Shown piece after piece: positions 60,505 to 64,000 of a stretch of DNA of 64,000 bases; positions within the stretch are counted from its first letter, which is position 1; each line of letters opens with the position of its first letter. The position numbers were made by a program, and so were the translations under genes. The stretch is taken from NCBI GenBank assembly GCA_902562875.1, contig CACEVB010000003.1:56566-120565 (forward strand), given 5' to 3'. The DNA is from an uncultured Pelagibacteraceae bacterium. GTDB lineage: Bacteria > Pseudomonadota > Alphaproteobacteria > Pelagibacterales > Pelagibacteraceae. The notes under the pieces are model-generated. The model was not told the DNA's origin, made no database searches, and saw only the letters and a program-made list of their open reading frames with translations.

Positions 60505-61341
60505 TGGAAAACATAGATACTAGTACAATTATAAATTTACTTACAGTTTTAGCTATCGCAGCAACTGTAGCTGGTTTTATGGCAGGATTGTTGGGTGTTG
60601 GTGGAGGAATTATAATGGTTCCAGCATTATACTATGCTTTTAGCGTACTAGATTTTGATATTTTAACAAGAATGCATTTATCAGTTGGAACATCACTCGC
60701 AATTATTATTCCAACTTCAATCATATCTACAAAAACACATATGGAATATAAAGCTGTTGATTTTAAAATGGTTAAAACTTTTGGTTTGTTAATTGTGCTT
60801 GGGGTTCTAGCGGGTACATTTTTAGCTGTTAATATGAAAACCCCCAGCTTTGGTTTTATTTTTTGCCTTTTTTTCATTTTGCGTTGGTCTATTTTTTATA
60901 TTCTTTAGAGATAAACTATTAGAAAATCCTAAAGAGATTTCAAAAATGGTTAAAAATATATCAGGTTTATTAATTGGATTTATATCTGTGCCATTAGGAA
61001 TAGGTGGTGGTTCGTTGATGGTTCCGTTTTTAAGAACATTTGGTTATGATATCCGTACATCTATTGGCACAGCTGCTGCAGTTGGTTTTTTAATTGCTTT
61101 AACAGGAACAACAACAATGATCATTGGTGGAAATATAATTGACAATGTAAAATCTCCGTTCTCGTATGGTTATATTAATCTCCTAGGTTTTATTGTATTT
61201 GTTCCTATAACAATGATAATGGCACGAATAGGAGCTAAAGTTGTTTATAAAATAAACAAAAAATTACTTAGTAGAATATTTGGCTGTTTTTTGCTTATTG
61301 TTTCTGTTAGATCCTTCTTTGAGTATTTTAGCATAACTTAA
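60504..61341 (+). pseudogene. TauE/SafE-family permease gene with one frameshift
   Basis: Integral membrane protein of the sulfite/anion exporter family. The first frame runs 60504-60908 with FMAGLLGVGGGIIMVPALYY and LSVGTSLAIIIPTSIIST, the second 60850-61341 with SVPLGIGGGSLMVPFLRTFG and IGTAAAVGFLIALTGT. One base too many in the C5 run (60841-60845) causes the break; with C4 the join reads MKTPALVLFFAFFSF and the whole product is 278 aa, the size of its tandem paralogue. So the gene is either newly broken or miscalled. Confidence 0.82.
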
Positions 61342-61361
61342 TTAAGTAGGTTTATCTGTCT

Positions 61362-62189
61362 TTGACATTTATTATAAATGAATACTGGCACTTTTTTTTG
61401 TTAATTATATTTGCTGCTAGTACTGTAGGTTTTTTTGCTGGTCTTTTTGGAATTGGCGGTGGATTAATTTCAGTTCCTTGCTTATTTTTTATCTTTGAAA
61501 CATTAAATTTTGATAAAAATTATTTAATGCATTTAACAGTTGGTACAGCTTTTACTATAACAATTTTTACATCGACTGTATCTGTAATGACGCATAATAA
61601 AAATAAACTTGTAGATTTCAGTGTAGTAAAAACTTTTGGTATTTTTGTTGTTATCGGAGTTTTAGCAGGCACATTTTTTGCATCAATAATGAAAACAAAA
61701 ATGTTAGTTTTATTTTTTTCAGTTGTTGTATACTTTTTTGGTGCATATTTAATGATGGCTCAAGAAAAAGTTAAAAAAATTAAACCTAATTCTTCCATTA
61801 CACCAAGAGTAATATTAGGCTTGTTTTCAGGCTTTGTTTCGGCGCCTATGGGTATAACGGGTGCCATGATGAACGTTCCAATTCTCAGATATCTTGGTTA
61901 TCCAATTAGTAAATGTATCGGTAGTGCAGCTGCAATTGGTTTCTTTATATCTTTTACGGGTTCAATAGGTTTTTTAATTTCAGGTTTTTATTTCAATGTG
62001 AATTTACCCTTCAGTATTGGTTTTATAAATATTCCTGCATTTATATTATTTGTTCCAATTACGAGTTTTATGGCAAGGATAGGAGCAAATACAGTTTATA
62101 AAATGGATAAATTAAAAGCACAAAGGCTTTTTGGAGTGTTTCTTTATGTTGTAGGAACAATATTTATTTATCGTTTCTTTAATTTATAG
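61362..62189 (+). CDS. TauE/SafE-family permease
   Basis: 275 aa with about eight hydrophobic segments and the two-fold repeat of the family: FFAGLFGIGGGLISVPCLFF with LTVGTAFTITIFTSTVSVMTH in the first half and SAPMGITGAMMNVPILRYLG with IGSAAAIGFFISFTGS in the second. It closely parallels the frameshifted gene just upstream, so the two are a tandem duplication. Members export sulfite, sulfoacetate and other anions; given taurine-type import in the window, a sulfur oxyanion is possible but unproven. Start is a TTG at 61362. Confidence 0.88.
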   Translation: MTFIINEYWHFFLLIIFAASTVGFFAGLFGIGGGLISVPCLFFIFETLNFDKNYLMHLTVGTAFTITIFTSTVSVMTHNKNKLVDFSVVKTFGIFVVIGVLAGTFFASIMKTKMLVLFFSVVVYFFGAYLMMAQEKVKKIKPNSSITPRVILGLFSGFVSAPMGITGAMMNVPILRYLGYPISKCIGSAAAIGFFISFTGSIGFLISGFYFNVNLPFSIGFINIPAFILFVPITSFMARIGANTVYKMDKLKAQRLFGVFLYVVGTIFIYRFFNL

Positions 62190-62221
62190 GAGCTGACTCT
62201 TTTCAAGTAAAATATAATTCA

Positions 62222-63670
62222 CTAACTAATTTTTTGATCGTATTCACCAATCTTACCTGTTTCTTGTAAAAGCTTATCTATGAAATAAAATATTTCTTTT
62301 TTTATTTCGTCTGAGGTTGGACTTTCAGTCACAACAACCAAAGAAGGCTTATTAGAGGACGCCCTTATCAATCCCCATGAGCCATCTTCTAATGTAAATC
62401 TAATACCATTCACGGTTAATATATCTAAAATATTTTGACCGCTAATTTTAAAATTTTCATCTTTTAATTTGTTAATTTTTATAATTATATCTTCTATAAC
62501 TTTATATTTCTCATCATCTTTACAAAATGGGCCCATAGTAGGGCTTTGATATGTTTTAGGTAATTTATTCAAAAGAATATTTAATTTTTCAGTTTGATTA
62601 TCTAACAAATTACAAACTTGTATTGCAGAATTTATTCCGTCATCAAAACCGTAACCTAATGGATTATTAAAAAAGAAATGTCCACTTTTCTCGAAACCCG
62701 CTATTGCCTTATCTTCGTTAACTTTTCTTTTAATATAAGAGTGTCCAGTTTTCCAATATATAGTTTTACAATTATTTTTTTTTAAAACTTCATCATTCAT
62801 AAATAATCCAGTAGATTTTACATCTACAACAAATTTAGAATTTTTATGAGTATTAGAAATATTTCTTGCAATTAATAATCCTATTTTATCTGCAAATATT
62901 TCATTACCAATATTGTCTATTACACCAACTCTATCCCCGTCACCGTCAAATCCAAAACCAACATCAGCATTATTTTCCTTTACACACTTTGCAATTTCGT
63001 GAAGCATATTCATATCTTCAGGATTAGGGTTATATCTAGGAAATGTATAATCTAAATTACAATCTAACTCTATCACTTCACAACCTATCCCTCTTAATAT
63101 TTCCGGTGCAAATATACCTGCTGTTCCATTTCCACATGCAGCAACAACCTTTAATTTTTTTTTTAATTTATTTTTACTAAGTTCACTAATATAAACTTTA
63201 TTAAATTCTTTTATTTCCTCATATTTTCCAGATCCAGTTGCAAACTTTTCATTTAATACAATATCTTTTAAATCTGACATTTCATCTTTGCAGTGTGTTA
63301 AACCTTTTTCAATACCCATTTTTATGCCAGTCCATCCATTTTCATTATGACTTGCTGTTATCATAGCCACTGCATCAGAATTTAATTTAAATTGAGAAAA
63401 GTAAACTGTTGGAGATAGACACAAACCTATATCCTTCACACTACATCCTGTAGACATTAAACCTTTAATAAAATTTTTTTTAACATTTTCACTATATGAC
63501 CGGTAATCGTGTCCAACAATGACTGTTGGATACTTATTTTTTTTAATTACCTGCGTTCCAAAGCCTTTTCCAACATACTCGATTCCCAATTCGTTAATGC
63601 TTTCTGGGAATAGCCACCTTGCGTCATATTCTCTAAAGCCGAATGGGTCTATTTTCTTTTCTTTCTGCAT
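62222..63670 (-). CDS. Phosphomannomutase/phosphoglucomutase
   Basis: Interconverts hexose-1- and hexose-6-phosphates, 482 aa. The phosphoserine loop is MITASHNENGWTGIKMG (Ser near residue 104), the metal site is GFGFDGDGDRVGVIDN, the sugar-site is AGFEKSGHFFFNN and the C-terminal phosphate loop has IRASSNKPSLVV. The opening IDPFGFREYDARWLFPE is typical of the AlgC/ManB group. It can feed glucose-1-phosphate to rfbA or mannose-1-phosphate to GDP-sugars. Confidence 0.93.
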   Translation of the reverse strand: MQKEKKIDPFGFREYDARWLFPESINELGIEYVGKGFGTQVIKKNKYPTVIVGHDYRSYSENVKKNFIKGLMSTGCSVKDIGLCLSPTVYFSQFKLNSDAVAMITASHNENGWTGIKMGIEKGLTHCKDEMSDLKDIVLNEKFATGSGKYEEIKEFNKVYISELSKNKLKKKLKVVAACGNGTAGIFAPEILRGIGCEVIELDCNLDYTFPRYNPNPEDMNMLHEIAKCVKENNADVGFGFDGDGDRVGVIDNIGNEIFADKIGLLIARNISNTHKNSKFVVDVKSTGLFMNDEVLKKNNCKTIYWKTGHSYIKRKVNEDKAIAGFEKSGHFFFNNPLGYGFDDGINSAIQVCNLLDNQTEKLNILLNKLPKTYQSPTMGPFCKDDEKYKVIEDIIIKINKLKDENFKISGQNILDILTVNGIRFTLEDGSWGLIRASSNKPSLVVVTESPTSDEIKKEIFYFIDKLLQETGKIGEYDQKIS

Positions 63671-63776
63671 GTTGATATATGTATATTTTTTTAACTTTTT
63701 TATTGCATATTTTTTTTCTATGTTCTATATATGTTCTATTGATTTCTTATTTATTTAGTATATTAAAGAAATCTAC

Positions 63777-63792
63777 ACACAACATATAGTTG
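63777..63792. promoter_or_regulatory. NrdR-like box
   Basis: ACACAACATATAGTTG matches the published NrdR consensus acaCwAtATaTwGtgt at 13 of 16 positions and contains the inverted repeat ACAAC-5 nt-GTTGT (63779-63793). It ends 34 bp before the ATG at 63827. NrdR sites normally come in pairs; only a weak second candidate (around 63722-63737) is seen. Confidence 0.5.
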
Positions 63793-63826
63793 TTTTACTT
63801 AATTATTGCGGTAAAGAGGGAGTTAA

Positions 63827-64000
63827 ATGAATAAAGTATTGTCTCAAGCTATAAAGAAAGCTGTCTCTGAATTTAAACCAGAGATAGTACCAGAAAATAA
63901 AGAAAAAAGACCAGATTTATTCTCGTTAAATAACAATACAGAGTTATTTCAAAATTCGAGAGGCATTACAATCAAAATTGATAGAAATCGTGACAAAAAC
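63827..64000 (+). CDS. Start of a probable ribonucleotide reductase large-subunit gene, 3' partial
   Basis: 58 codons are visible before the window ends. ATG at 63827 has a good Shine-Dalgarno (GAGGGAG, 63816-63822). The peptide starts MNKVLSQAIKKAVSEFKPEI and reaches FQNSRGITIKIDRNRDKN; the SRGI-x-IK-x-DR-x-RD pattern resembles the region before the catalytic domain in alphaproteobacterial class I ribonucleotide reductase alpha chains. The NrdR-like box upstream agrees with this. The fragment is too short to be sure, and other enzymes remain possible. Confidence 0.5.
   Translation, partial: MNKVLSQAIKKAVSEFKPEIVPENKEKRPDLFSLNNNTELFQNSRGITIKIDRNRDKN

Overview
The window is strongly A+T-rich, densely packed chromosomal DNA. 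Short proteins rich in Lys, Asn and Ile, almost no intergenic space, overlapping stop codons at convergent gene ends and the gene set (a taurine-type ABC importer beside an omega-aminotransferase and alanine dehydrogenase, a dimethylglycine-dehydrogenase-type fusion, a TRAP importer, a SpeD-SpeE fusion, MTA salvage) point to a streamlined marine alphaproteobacterium of the SAR11/Pelagibacterales type. This assignment is inference from content and style, not from a marker-gene search.

Layout. 1-9.1 kb: housekeeping and small-molecule genes (1-Cys peroxiredoxin, methyltransferase, Asp/Glu racemase, MFS and LysE carriers, a HisD-family dehydrogenase with a Pta-family enzyme, DUF4396/DUF4149/phosphatase, PsiE, a zinc-ribbon miniprotein behind two Fur-like boxes, a BASS symporter). 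9.1-13.1 kb: PQQ sugar dehydrogenase, Ldh2-type dehydrogenase and two glycosyltransferases. 13.1-22 kb: a taurine-type ABC importer, divergent from omega-aminotransferase, alanine dehydrogenase and an FAD/aminomethyltransferase fusion. 22-25.2 kb: TldD/PmbA proteolytic pair. 25.2-26.4 kb: tRNA-Met(CAT), an exported hydrolase and a decayed tRNA copy, which border a surface-sugar island (26.4-35.5 kb: dTDP-sugar synthesis, aminotransferase, ketoisomerase, C-methyltransferase, glycosyltransferases). 35.5-40.5 kb: apt, mtnP, GFA protein, mtnA, class II aldolase and speD-speE, together a polyamine/MTA recycling block. 40.5-42.8 kb: polar amino acid ABC importer without its ATPase. 42.8-46.8 kb: envelope glycosyltransferases, redoxin and gamma-carbonic anhydrase. 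46.8-51.4 kb: a TPR/beta-barrel protein with an exported FecR-domain protein, a cis-CaaD-like tautomerase and a TPR sulfotransferase. 51.4-54.2 kb: a frameshifted PNPOx-like gene, a beta-hydroxyacid dehydrogenase and a triply frameshifted MFS gene. 54.2-64 kb: rpoZ, cmk, CoA transferase, TRAP importer, dusA, two TauE/SafE genes (one frameshifted), phosphomannomutase and the start of a probable ribonucleotide reductase gene behind an NrdR-like box.

How it works together. Import of small organic solutes (taurine-like amines, amino acids, a TRAP substrate) feeds transamination and oxidation. All three binding-protein genes are separated from their membrane-component genes by a stem-loop, two with U-tracts and one lying directly before the permease start codon; this looks like a recurrent way to make much binding protein and little permease. 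Adenosylmethionine used for polyamines yields MTA, which the adjacent mtnP/mtnA/aldolase/apt genes can recycle, possibly through a DHAP-type shunt. Five homopolymer +1 shifts break three otherwise intact genes between 51.7 and 60.8 kb, and a sixth possible site lies at 9.28 kb; their uniform sign makes consensus error a serious alternative to real gene decay.
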